Below are positions 47,117 to 55,442 of a stretch of 64,000 nt of DNA, one piece after another (position 1 is the first letter of the stretch; every line of letters starts with the position of its first letter). The stretch spans positions 1,275,524 through 1,339,523 of the forward strand of contig NZ_JBHUIB010000001.1 in assembly GCF_042682785.1 (NCBI RefSeq), given 5' to 3'. Both the position numbers and the translations under genes were made by a program. Below the pieces are notes generated by a model that searched no databases, had not been told where the DNA came from, and saw only the letters and a list, made by a program, of their open reading frames with translations. The DNA comes from Thalassotalea_F euphylliae (lineage in GTDB: Bacteria; Pseudomonadota; Gammaproteobacteria; Enterobacterales; Alteromonadaceae).

Positions 47117-47230
47117 AATTTTTACAAATAAATAGCGATAATTTATCTAGGATGTTATGTTTCAATTTTAGCCATTAAATAATACGAATAATAGTGGTTT
47201 GAAGTTTTTGTATAACATGGACAGAGTAGC

Positions 47231-48403
47231 ATGCTAAAAAAAATTATACTCGCTGCGACATTCTTCAGCTTACCAATGCACTTGGTAGCCGATGAACTCC
47301 AAATAAACGAGGATGCCCCGAAAACCTATATTGTTGAAGAAGGTGACACGCTTTGGGACATTTCTTCAATATTCCTCGAACAGCCTTGGCTATGGCCGCA
47401 GTTATGGCGTCTCAACCCAGAAATCAGCAATCCACACCTTATTTATCCTGGTGACGTACTCCGTTTAGTTTTCGATGATCAAGGTGAGCCTCAGCTTATC
47501 GTAGAAGAGGAACCTTACGAAGAAGAGTATGTAGAAGAAGTTATTGTTGAAGAGCCAGAACCAATAGCGCCGCCAGTTGAAGTGGTTCGCGAAAAACCAA
47601 CGATTAAGCTCTCACCAAAACTTCGTAAAGAAGTGAAAAAGCAGCCTGTTCAGACCATGCCGCTTCATGTGATTGCGCCGTATATGCAATATGACCACTT
47701 ATTAACGCAAGAACAAATCGACCAGCTTCCGCATGTTATTGGCAATGATGATGGCCAAAAATCAGGTATGGACGGTATGAAGTTGTATGTCACAGACAAC
47801 CTTGTTCTGGGTCAATCGTATGCGGTGTATCACATAGGTGATGAAATTATTGACCCTGAAACAGAAGAGCCTATTGGTTTTGATGTTCGATTAACTGCTA
47901 CTGCGCAAGCGATACGCAATGGCGATATGGAAAACAAACGACCAGGCACTTTATTGGTCAACTCAGCTAGCCGTGAAATACGCGCGGGTAATGTTGTGAT
48001 GCCAATCAATGATGGTCAATTACTCCCTTCGTTCTTTACCATGCAAAAAGCGGATGACTCTGTACGCGGTGTGATTGTGAAATCGTCATCCGATGGACGT
48101 GAGTTCGGTAAACTAGAAGTGATTATGATCAATAAAGGTGAAGCTGACTCGGTTAAAGTGGGTGACATCTTAAGCATCAAACGCAAGAGCCCAAGTGTTG
48201 TTGAAACACGCACGGGTCCTCAATACACAGTAGACGCATCTCGTTGGGCAAGAATGTCCGCAGAAGATGGCTCTGAATACGATATGCCTGAAGAAGACTT
48301 AGGGCAAATCATGGTGTTTAAAGTTTATGAAAATGCTTCAATGGCACTGATTATGCGTACAAGCAAGCCAGCGCGTTTATTGGATGTAGTTGCCGCACCA
48401 TAA
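47231..48403 (+). CDS. LysM-domain envelope protein
   Basis: 390 residues. A signal peptide (about 1-20, MLKKIILAATFFSLPMHLVA) is followed by one LysM domain (about 32-80: TYIVEEGDTLWDISSIFLEQ, quoted in part, then PWLWPQLWRLNPEI and LIYPGDVL). Then come a very acidic, proline-containing linker (about 95-115, mostly Glu/Val/Pro) and a C-terminal beta-rich domain of unknown fold. LysM binds peptidoglycan GlcNAc, so a wall-associated role is likely. The same protein type precedes dprA in vibrios and shewanellas. It is divergent from def, 114 bp away. Confidence 0.85.
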   Translation: MLKKIILAATFFSLPMHLVADELQINEDAPKTYIVEEGDTLWDISSIFLEQPWLWPQLWRLNPEISNPHLIYPGDVLRLVFDDQGEPQLIVEEEPYEEEYVEEVIVEEPEPIAPPVEVVREKPTIKLSPKLRKEVKKQPVQTMPLHVIAPYMQYDHLLTQEQIDQLPHVIGNDDGQKSGMDGMKLYVTDNLVLGQSYAVYHIGDEIIDPETEEPIGFDVRLTATAQAIRNGDMENKRPGTLLVNSASREIRAGNVVMPINDGQLLPSFFTMQKADDSVRGVIVKSSSDGREFGKLEVIMINKGEADSVKVGDILSIKRKSPSVVETRTGPQYTVDASRWARMSAEDGSEYDMPEEDLGQIMVFKVYENASMALIMRTSKPARLLDVVAAP

Positions 48404-48426
48404 AAATTAATCTTTGCTAAAACAAG

Positions 48427-48463
48427 GGCATATCTACTATACCTATAGTGATATGCCTTTTTT
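48427..48463 (+). terminator. Rho-independent terminator of the LysM gene
   Basis: GGCATATC, T bulge, ACTATA / TATAGT, GATATGCC followed by TTTTTT: a long near-perfect stem 23 bases past the stop. Confidence 0.88.
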
Positions 48464-48517
48464 ATTGGCAATAATAAATACATCGCGTCGCACACTTGAA
48501 TCTTAAGGAGGAGATAA

Positions 48518-49618
48518 GTGGAGAAACGTGCTCAGCATTTTTGGTTGGCGTTAAAGCTGGTCCCTAGACTGTCTTATCAGCAAAAACGCTCATTACTTGA
48601 CCGTTATGGTTTAGACGATATTTTTACTCTTAATTCAATCGAATTGAAAGCGTGTGGATTGAACGCTACGCAACGCGAGGCTGTCTTAGCGCCAGACTGG
48701 CCTCGGATAGAGTCGATTATTGAGCGCTCACGCGAAGTCGGCGCAAAAATCATTGGTATCGATGATTTGGACTACCCACAGTTGCTGCGCGAAATATATG
48801 ACCCTCCACTTGTTATCTGGGTACAAGGCGATGTTTCTGTTTTGAGCCAACCGCAAGTAGCGATTGTGGGAAGCCGAGGTGCCACGACGACAGGTCGTGA
48901 ATTATCCTTTGAGTTTGCACACACGTTAGCGCCCAATGTGGCTATTACCAGTGGGTTAGCGCTTGGCATTGATGCGATGGCGCATAAAGGCGCGTTAGAG
49001 GCCAGAGGAAAAACGGTTGCTGTGGTTGGCACCGGCATAGATGTCGTTTACCCAACTCGAAATAAGCTACTGGCCAAAATGATTGTTGAAAACGATGGCG
49101 CCATTGTCAGTGAGTTTTTGCCTGGCGTTACTGCTCGTCCAGGTCATTTTCCGAAACGAAATCGTATTATCAGTGGTCTAAGTTTAGGTGTTTTGGTGAT
49201 TGAGGCTGAAGTTAAAAGTGGCTCTTTGGTGACAGCTCGCACGGCATTAGAGCAAAATCGAGAGGTATTTGCGGTACCAGGTTCACCAAGAAATCCAATG
49301 GCTAAGGGGTGCCACTATTTAATTAAGCAAGGGGCTAAGCTTGTAGAAAATGCTGCCGACATAGTGGAAGAGTTAGAAATTTCTGCGCAGCTTGAGTATT
49401 TAAACGAACCGCGCGAAAAAGTTGAAAAAAATAAAGAGCAGGGCTTGTTAAACGATGTTTTGTTAGCTAGTGTGGGTTATGAAACTACTCCCGTAGACAC
49501 AGTAGTTTCCCGGTGTAAGCTTTCCACAGAGGAAGTGTTAACCCGGCTAACAATGTTAGAGCTTAGAGGTCTGGTATCTGCGGTGCCTGGAGGCTATCTT
49601 AAATTGCATAGGGGGTAA
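48518..49618 (+). CDS. dprA: DNA processing protein DprA (Smf)
   Basis: Protects incoming single-stranded DNA and loads RecA during natural transformation. At 366 residues it has an N-terminal helical domain and a Rossmann-like core with VAIVGSRGATTTGRELSF (about 110-127), SGLALGIDAMAHKGALE, GTGIDVVYP and FPKRNRIISGLSLGVLV (quoted in part). A C-terminal winged-helix domain (about 305-366) follows. The start is GTG (48518-48520) with a strong AAGGAGG upstream. smg starts 2 bp after its stop. Presence of dprA alone does not prove competence. Confidence 0.97.
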   Translation: MEKRAQHFWLALKLVPRLSYQQKRSLLDRYGLDDIFTLNSIELKACGLNATQREAVLAPDWPRIESIIERSREVGAKIIGIDDLDYPQLLREIYDPPLVIWVQGDVSVLSQPQVAIVGSRGATTTGRELSFEFAHTLAPNVAITSGLALGIDAMAHKGALEARGKTVAVVGTGIDVVYPTRNKLLAKMIVENDGAIVSEFLPGVTARPGHFPKRNRIISGLSLGVLVIEAEVKSGSLVTARTALEQNREVFAVPGSPRNPMAKGCHYLIKQGAKLVENAADIVEELEISAQLEYLNEPREKVEKNKEQGLLNDVLLASVGYETTPVDTVVSRCKLSTEEVLTRLTMLELRGLVSAVPGGYLKLHRG

Positions 49619-49620
49619 CT

Positions 49621-50097
49621 ATGTTCGATATTCTTATGTATTTGTTTGAGAACTACATTCACTCCGAAGCTGAAATCATGGTTGACCATGATGAACTCAC
49701 CGATGAGTTGACACGCGCTGGATTTCATCAAGATGAAATTTACAAAGCGCTTTCTTGGCTAGAAAAACTAGCAGAACTTCAAAACAACGACGCACATCCT
49801 TACTTAACAAAAGTTTCGGGTCCATCCACGCGTATTTATACTGCGGATGAAATGAGACGGTTAGATCCGGAATGTCGTGGTTTTTTAATGTTCCTTGAAC
49901 AAGTTAACCTGCTTGATATGACGACGCGTGAAATGGTTATTGACCGTGTAATGGAACTTGATACCAAAGACTTTTATCTAGATGATCTTAAATGGGTCGT
50001 CTTGATGGTACTTTTCAATGTTCCTGGACGAGAGAACGCCTACTCACAAATGGAAGACTTAATTTTCGATGAAATGCCGGACGGGCCGCTGCACTAA
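49621..50097 (+). CDS. smg: Smg family protein (DUF494)
   Basis: 158-residue acidic helical protein: MFDILMYLFENYIHSEAEIM (quoted in part), LTRAGFHQDEIYKALSWLEKL and IRIYT-like RIYTADEMRRLDPECRGFL. Family members follow dprA in many gammaproteobacteria, but the molecular function is unknown. It lies 2 bp behind dprA. The next conserved gene of this chain, yrdD, is displaced 3.6 kb by the glycosyltransferase island. Confidence 0.93.
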   Translation: MFDILMYLFENYIHSEAEIMVDHDELTDELTRAGFHQDEIYKALSWLEKLAELQNNDAHPYLTKVSGPSTRIYTADEMRRLDPECRGFLMFLEQVNLLDMTTREMVIDRVMELDTKDFYLDDLKWVVLMVLFNVPGRENAYSQMEDLIFDEMPDGPLH

Positions 50098-50104
50098 ACA
50101 CGGC

Positions 50105-51064
50105 CTAGCCAAATTTTTTACGAACCACAAGCTCTGCTTTGTGTAGCGCTTTTAGTATCTTTGTCCCTTGAAAAGGGTTAGTTACCCAAGGTTTTGGCAG
50201 CTCAGCGAATGCAAGCGATAAAAAATCTTCAGCAAAGGGCAGAGTACTTGGGTTCCGCGCTTTGAATGCAGCTAATTGAGCGTCTTCCATTAGGTTGAAT
50301 GGATGAAAGCCACAGTTATTTTTCTTTTCGGCCAGTTTATGGCCCAATGTTTTCATTTTGCCGCGATATGCTGGCGCACTGGGTAAGTACATCAGGAAAG
50401 GATTCTTCATAAAACCCATCGGGCCAAATAAAGCTTTGGCTTGTGTATTGTTGTCTTTTTCACGTGATTTGAATGTCCAATCCACAGCTTTCAGCCGCCC
50501 AACATGACCAATACTAACCGCGGAGAAGTAAATACCTGCACTTTGCTTTACATCTTGTCTTAAGTAAGCACCAGAGACATTGTCAAAATAGGTATAGCCA
50601 TTGACTCGATTACGCGCTTTACCTTTCAAAAATGCGCATTGCATAAACGCTGATTGTTGATGATGTGCGAAGAAATGTTCGATGTCATCCATGTCATGTT
50701 GATCAATAGGGCGTACAAATTGCGTATCGTCTTGGACAAAACAGACAAGCGACTCTTCAGGCATAGAGTCAAGAGCAAGCTGCATGTTGTTGTACAAACC
50801 ACCACATTTATGTGCGTTCTGATCGTCTAGTTTGGGCACAATGACGTCATGCTTTTCGTTTATTTCTGACAGCACTGCCATTGTTTCTCGGTCGGTACTG
50901 TTGTCGTCGAAAACGATAATATTTGGTTTATCGACACATAGCTCTATCGATGACACGCAGTTTTTAAGAAGCTGCCCGCGGTTGAATGAAAATATACAGA
51001 AATACATAGGTACCTGATTTTTAATGCTTACCATGTCACGACTAAGGTTACATAAAACTGTCAT
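50105..51064 (-). CDS. GT-A type glycosyltransferase (family-2-like)
   Basis: 319 residues if read from the first ATG. The GT-A core is recognisable: PMYFCIFSFNRGQLLKNCVS (first strand), IIVFDDNSTDRE (nucleotide-sugar binding) and SLVCFVQDDTQFV (DxD-like metal motif). The C-terminal half (about 190-319) is basic and does not match a family I can name. The start is uncertain: ATGs at 51064, 51034 and 51007 are in frame, and the last has the best AGG spacing and begins exactly at the GT fold. It is the first gene of the carbohydrate island, 7 bp from the smg stop and convergent with it. The acceptor is unknown. Confidence 0.75.
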   Translation of the reverse strand: MTVLCNLSRDMVSIKNQVPMYFCIFSFNRGQLLKNCVSSIELCVDKPNIIVFDDNSTDRETMAVLSEINEKHDVIVPKLDDQNAHKCGGLYNNMQLALDSMPEESLVCFVQDDTQFVRPIDQHDMDDIEHFFAHHQQSAFMQCAFLKGKARNRVNGYTYFDNVSGAYLRQDVKQSAGIYFSAVSIGHVGRLKAVDWTFKSREKDNNTQAKALFGPMGFMKNPFLMYLPSAPAYRGKMKTLGHKLAEKKNNCGFHPFNLMEDAQLAAFKARNPSTLPFAEDFLSLAFAELPKPWVTNPFQGTKILKALHKAELVVRKKFG

Positions 51065-51144
51065 GTAGAACGCACTATAATGGTGTCCAATAAGACAGCT
51101 GTTTGCCAGTTATAAACAGCTTCACAAATTTCAGTTTCACTTTT

Positions 51145-51981
51145 ATGAAAGTAACCGTTTTATTTACTACCTATAACTCTCCTTGTTGGCTTGAAAAGGT
51201 ACTTTGGGGCTACAGTGCTCAGCGTTATACCAATTTTGATATCGTTGTTGCAGATGACGGCTCGACTGACGATACGCGTCTGTTGATTGAGATAATGAGG
51301 AAAGAAACAGGGCTAGATATTAAGCATGTGTGGCATGAAGATAATGGCTTTCAAAAATGTGAAATTCTGAATAAAGCTATTCTAACGGTTGAAACAGATT
51401 ACATTATTTTTTCAGATGGAGATTGCATCCCACATCCTGATTTTATCGCGGAACACTTGCGATATGTAAAACCTAATCGCTTTTTAACTGGTAGTGTTAT
51501 GCGCTTGCCCATGTCCACCAGCGAGTTAATTTGCAAAGAAGATATTGTGAACGGCACTTGTTTCTCTTGGCAATGGCTAGTAGATAATGGCTTACCTGTT
51601 ACGCGTAAGCATTTAAAGTACAAAGTAACAGGTTGGCGAGCAGCATTAATGAATGTGATAACGCCGGCGCCAAAAAGCTTTTTAGGATGCAACGCATCAG
51701 CCTGGAAACAAGACATTTTTGATATCAACGGCTTTGATCAACGGATGCAGTATGGTGGATTAGACAGAGAGTTAGGCGTGCGATTACGCAATAACGGAAT
51801 CGAAGCCAAACATGTTCGCTACAATGCGCACGTACTTCATCTTGACCATGCACGCGGATATCGCGATCCGGCAATGGTTGCTAAGAACAAGAAACTCCGC
51901 GTATTTAACGAAAAACACAAAATCAAAACAACTGAATTTGGTTTTAACTTATTGCATAAAAATACCGAGAGGTCGGTTTAG
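51145..51981 (+). CDS. Family 2 glycosyltransferase with galactosyltransferase-type C-terminal motif
   Basis: 278 residues from ATG 51145 (MKVTVLFTTYNSPCWLEKVL); an upstream TTG at 51103 in the same frame is less likely. GT2 signatures are VVADDGSTDDTRLLI (about 38-52), IIFSDGDCIPHPDFI (DxD, about 90-104) and, near the C-terminus, MQYGGLDRELGVRLRNNGIE, a form of the WGGEDxDLxxRL motif of Glyco_transf_7C proteins. It probably adds a hexose or hexosamine to a surface glycan. It is divergent from the gene before it and convergent with the sulfotransferase 4 bp away. Confidence 0.87.
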   Translation: MKVTVLFTTYNSPCWLEKVLWGYSAQRYTNFDIVVADDGSTDDTRLLIEIMRKETGLDIKHVWHEDNGFQKCEILNKAILTVETDYIIFSDGDCIPHPDFIAEHLRYVKPNRFLTGSVMRLPMSTSELICKEDIVNGTCFSWQWLVDNGLPVTRKHLKYKVTGWRAALMNVITPAPKSFLGCNASAWKQDIFDINGFDQRMQYGGLDRELGVRLRNNGIEAKHVRYNAHVLHLDHARGYRDPAMVAKNKKLRVFNEKHKIKTTEFGFNLLHKNTERSV

Positions 51982-51985
51982 TACG

Positions 51986-52711
51986 TTATTGAATGCTGTC
52001 GTTATATTCCAATAACGCAAAATCCTGTTTGTACATTTGCTTTACGAGCTCTTCACATTCTTCATCGTAGAATTTTCGTAGTTTTTCATTTGCGCTAGTA
52101 GAAGGGGGGCCTTTACGAGAGAAGCTATGAAGGGCGGCTGATTGGTTGTCTATGTGGCGAATGATGGTCGATAGATCCGCATTAAGGTTTTCAAAGCGGC
52201 CAACGAATTGAAATTTCTCAAACGGAATCAGAAAGATTGAAGACTGCGGTGCCCAGTGTAAGTTGCTATGAAGTTTGCCTTCTTTGAGTGTTTTCAAAAA
52301 GTCTTTGAATGAGACTTTCTGGTGATGTTGATTGTATTTTCGATCAATTTTATCAAGAAAGGCTGATAAGGTGCGGGAGAACGGATCTCTAACCACGGTA
52401 AATTTGAAGAGTCCCTCGAATTGTTCTAGCTCGTATTTTGAGAGCGTAGAGGGAGACCGAAATATCTTCTTAGCTTGTGGTGAGTCAATTTCATGCCCAA
52501 GTTTGGTATTGACCAAGTTCGACACTATGGTTGAATTAGCGGCTTTGGGCACTCGGTTGTAAAAAATACCTAATTCAAAATCAACACACCCTCTGTCGTC
52601 AGCGCTTTTTATCGAAGGCCGTCCCTGAAATGGGTAGTGACGATAAAAAGGCGTATACGGTACGACAAAGCGGTTTTTCGTAATGTTATGAATGGCTTTA
52701 CTTAACAACAT
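51986..52711 (-). CDS. Carbohydrate sulfotransferase family protein
   Basis: 241 residues. The PAPS-binding motifs of sulfotransferases are visible: 5'-phosphosulfate loop YNRVPKAANSTIVSNLVN (about 53-70, Pro-Lys with the following Ser/Thr) and 3'-phosphate site FTVVRDPFSRTLSAFLDKI (about 130-148, Arg and Ser). This is the Sulfotransfer_2 type known from carbohydrate sulfation (chondroitin, HNK-1). Flanking glycosyltransferases imply that a cell-surface glycan is the acceptor. Cys-Glu-Glu-rich C-terminus. It is encoded with the next gene upstream on the same strand (37 bp apart). Confidence 0.85.
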   Translation of the reverse strand: MLLSKAIHNITKNRFVVPYTPFYRHYPFQGRPSIKSADDRGCVDFELGIFYNRVPKAANSTIVSNLVNTKLGHEIDSPQAKKIFRSPSTLSKYELEQFEGLFKFTVVRDPFSRTLSAFLDKIDRKYNQHHQKVSFKDFLKTLKEGKLHSNLHWAPQSSIFLIPFEKFQFVGRFENLNADLSTIIRHIDNQSAALHSFSRKGPPSTSANEKLRKFYDEECEELVKQMYKQDFALLEYNDSIQ

Positions 52712-52748
52712 TAATATAACGTTATTCTCTTCAAGTAATTGTTACGTA

Positions 52749-53651
52749 TTAGCTGTATTTCGTTTGCATACGACGTATTTTGCTGCGGACCTGTGACCAT
52801 TGCGACCCTTTTTTGTATCGCCCCTTAGCGACATGGCGTATCTGAAAAACATTGTCGACATCAATGGGCACGCCGTGTGAGCCAACCAGCCAGCGAAAAG
52901 CGCGATCTTCGACACATTTACACCAATGCTCTGATGGAGTTTGGTAAATATCGATGTTGGCACAGTAACCTATCGCTCGCGCTACATCACCATGAGTAAT
53001 TTGAAATTCGCCTGTTGCCTTATGGCGAGAATACGGTTTGACACGGGTATTGTTGATACTAACTAATTGTGGACTTGCGCCAGGTTGTAAAAGAGGGTGC
53101 TCGTTGGGTAGCAATGGTGTGGTCTTTTCTTCACGCGGGAAAACTAACGCATCATTTCTACCTTGTAAGCTATCCACTAAACTATCTAGGCAGTTTTCCG
53201 AGAAAATAATGTCACAGTCAGTAAACCATACCCAATCAGCTTTGGTGGCTAAGGCAGCTTGGTTTCTTCCTATACTTCTTCGACACAATAGTTTTTTTTC
53301 TAGCGGTTGCCAGTTCCACGTGACGTTGGGCACATCAAAGGTTGCAAAGAAATTTACCAACTCTTGTGTTTTTTCATCGTCAGGGCAGTAAAATAACGTC
53401 ATAGTCACATGAGATTTTGTTGGCGGGTGTTGTACCAATGAACTTAGCTGGTATGCCAACATATGCGAATAATTCCAACAGTGGCTGACGATTTCTAACG
53501 CTAGATGGCCTGTTTTCTTAGCTCGTTCTTGTTCAGAAGGTCGGTCTTTTACAAACCAATTTGCTGGTACATAGCCACTCGCTGCCAACTTAAAGAAGAA
53601 TGCGAGAGAGCCGTCGTAAAACCTTGGTGGATAAATTCTAGATTTAGACAT
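52749..53651 (-). CDS. Glycosyltransferase, GT-A fold
   Basis: 300 residues with an N-terminal extension (about 1-45, Arg/Phe-rich), then LALEIVSHCWNYSHMLAYQL, SHVTMTLFYCPDD, SIGRNQAALATKADWVWFTD and the metal motif TDCDIIF (about 150-156). The C-terminal half contains ITHGDVARAIGYC and a basic tail. This pattern fits a GT2-like transferase with an Asn-Gln acceptor-loop variant. It is transcribed with the sulfotransferase, so the two probably act on the same glycan. The sugar and linkage cannot be told from sequence. Confidence 0.72.
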   Translation of the reverse strand: MSKSRIYPPRFYDGSLAFFFKLAASGYVPANWFVKDRPSEQERAKKTGHLALEIVSHCWNYSHMLAYQLSSLVQHPPTKSHVTMTLFYCPDDEKTQELVNFFATFDVPNVTWNWQPLEKKLLCRRSIGRNQAALATKADWVWFTDCDIIFSENCLDSLVDSLQGRNDALVFPREEKTTPLLPNEHPLLQPGASPQLVSINNTRVKPYSRHKATGEFQITHGDVARAIGYCANIDIYQTPSEHWCKCVEDRAFRWLVGSHGVPIDVDNVFQIRHVAKGRYKKGSQWSQVRSKIRRMQTKYS

Positions 53652-53709
53652 AATTCATTTGCGTATAAAATAGAACAATCGCAAATTAACAGCGAAATAA
53701 GATCGTTTT

Positions 53710-54264
53710 ATGACAGATAAATTATTTGAAGCAGCGAAACACGCATTAGAGAAAGAGTACGAGACGTGCCCTAAATGTGGTTCAGAGCTGGCGGTGAAAA
53801 GAGGAAAAGCAGGACCATTTATTGGCTGTGAAAGTTATCCTTCCTGCGACTATACTCGCCCTGTTGTAGAGCACGAGAAAGTTGAAGACAAAGTATTACC
53901 GGGGTCTGAGTGTCCTGAATGTGGACATGAGCTTGCCGTAAAACAAGGACGATACGGTATGTTTATTGGCTGTACGAATTTTCCTGATTGCAATCATATT
54001 GAACATGACGAGGCTGAAACTACTGCCGAAGTTTCATGTCCTAGCTGTAAGAAAGGGAATTTAGTCGCAAAAACAACGCGCTATGGTAAAACGTTCTATC
54101 CATGTGACAATTATCCAAAGTGTAAATTTGCTGTTAATCATGAACCTGTTGCAGGTGAATGCGAGAAGTGTGGCTTTTCGTTGCTTTTGAAGCGCTCTAT
54201 GGCAAGTGGAGAAAAGTTACAATGCGCTGATAAAAAGTGTGGTCACTTCCAATCAGCGCAGTAA
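53710..54264 (+). CDS. yrdD: Topoisomerase-type C4 zinc-finger protein (YrdD-like)
   Basis: 184 residues made of four topoisomerase I C-terminal zinc ribbons: CPKCGSELAVKRGKAG with CESYPSC (1), CPECGHELAVKQGRYG with CTNFPDC (2), CPSCKKGNLVAKTTRYG with CDNYPKC (3) and CEKCGFSLLLKR with CADKKCG (4). All sixteen Cys are present. It lacks any topoisomerase catalytic domain. Such stand-alone proteins occur between smg and tsaC/purK in gammaproteobacteria; they are likely single-strand nucleic-acid binders, with unproved role. Confidence 0.92.
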   Translation: MTDKLFEAAKHALEKEYETCPKCGSELAVKRGKAGPFIGCESYPSCDYTRPVVEHEKVEDKVLPGSECPECGHELAVKQGRYGMFIGCTNFPDCNHIEHDEAETTAEVSCPSCKKGNLVAKTTRYGKTFYPCDNYPKCKFAVNHEPVAGECEKCGFSLLLKRSMASGEKLQCADKKCGHFQSAQ

Positions 54265-54278
54265 CTAGAGAACAGGCC

Positions 54279-55430
54279 CTAATATTTTTTGGCTAACTCG
54301 GCAGCGTATTGCTGAATATCCTCAAAGGCTGCGCTAGGTAGAAGTTGTGCTACTTGGTATAGGCGTTCAACAAGCGCTTTGTTTGTATCAGCAGAAAGGT
54401 TGATGTGACCCATTTTTCGGCCAGCACGCTTACCTTTGCCATACCAATGCAAATGAACACTTGGTACCGACAAAACCTCGCTAGGTACTTCATCTTCACC
54501 TAAGATATTGATCATCGCTGTTGGACGCACTAATTCGCCACTGCCTAATGGCATCCCCGTCGTTGCACGAATATGATTTTCGAATTGACAGGTATCGGCA
54601 CCTTGCTGCGTCCAGTGCCCTGAGTTGTGAACACGCGGTGCAATTTCGTTAACTAGCAGCTGTTCGCCAACTTGGAAAAACTCAATCGCTAACACACCTA
54701 CATAGTTTAATGCATCAGCCACTTTATCGAACATGGCTTTTGCCTGTGCGGTCAGGGCTTCATTTTGTGCAAGTGCTACGGTAACCGTTAATACGCCATC
54801 AGTGTGATGGTTTTCAACAAGCGGATAGACTTGGGTATTGCCTTTAGCATCGCGAGCGCCCACTAACGACACTTCACGATCAAATGGGACCATTTGCTCT
54901 GCAACAACGGCTTGAGCTGCAGGTTCGTTGGCGCCAGCGAAGAAAGCTTCAATATCTTTCCAAATATCAGCAGCTTGGCTTGCATCTTTAATGCGCCATT
55001 GACCTTTACCATCATAGCCAGCTAATGCACTTTTTAAGATAAGTGGCAGACCCAATTCACTGATAGCATCCGCAAAGTCTTGCTCAGTAGTAATGATTTT
55101 ATGCTGGGCATTGGCCACACCACATTGCTCAAGCACACCTTTTTCAAGGCGGCGATCGCCACCTGTTTTGATTGCTTGGCTACTTGGGTGTAACTTTCCT
55201 GATGCTTCGCATTGGGCAAGCACATCATGAGCTATATGTTCAAATTCAGCAGTAATGGCGTCAGCAAACGCGATACCTTCCGCTAAGTCACCATAGCTTT
55301 GCGCAAGGTTTAACGGATCTACTACTGTGCGCGAGCCTACATCATAAGCACGTACATTGACATTTAAAGGCTTACTCGCCAATGCCATCATGCGTGCCAA
55401 TTGGCCTGCACCTAAAACAAGAACATTCAT
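54279..55430 (-). CDS. purK: 5-(carboxyamino)imidazole ribonucleotide synthase
   Basis: ATP-grasp enzyme converting AIR, bicarbonate and ATP to N5-CAIR in purine synthesis. At 383 residues it starts MNVLVLGAGQLARMMALAS. ATP-grasp parts are LPLILKSALAGYDGKGQWRI, EQMVPFDREVSLVGARD and the metal-binding VNEIAPRVHNSGHWTQ. The C-terminus has VHLHWYGKGKRAGRKMGHIN. It follows purE by 12 bp, so the two successive steps are co-expressed. Confidence 0.97.
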   Translation of the reverse strand: MNVLVLGAGQLARMMALASKPLNVNVRAYDVGSRTVVDPLNLAQSYGDLAEGIAFADAITAEFEHIAHDVLAQCEASGKLHPSSQAIKTGGDRRLEKGVLEQCGVANAQHKIITTEQDFADAISELGLPLILKSALAGYDGKGQWRIKDASQAADIWKDIEAFFAGANEPAAQAVVAEQMVPFDREVSLVGARDAKGNTQVYPLVENHHTDGVLTVTVALAQNEALTAQAKAMFDKVADALNYVGVLAIEFFQVGEQLLVNEIAPRVHNSGHWTQQGADTCQFENHIRATTGMPLGSGELVRPTAMINILGEDEVPSEVLSVPSVHLHWYGKGKRAGRKMGHINLSADTNKALVERLYQVAQLLPSAAFEDIQQYAAELAKKY

Positions 55431-55442
55431 GATAAGTACTTC

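Noticed and set aside
48518..49618. dprA as proof of a competence locus
   Set aside because: dprA is widely kept outside competent species and no comEC, comEA or pilus genes appear in the window.
50455..50475. TTTTTCACGTGATTTG, parS-like core
   Set aside because: Both outer arms differ from TGTTnCACGTGnAACA; it is a chance CACGTG within coding sequence.
53312..53327. Half parS-like GTTCCACGTG inside a glycosyltransferase gene
   Set aside because: Only the left half and core match; the right arm (ACGTTG) breaks the palindrome, unlike the two recF sites.
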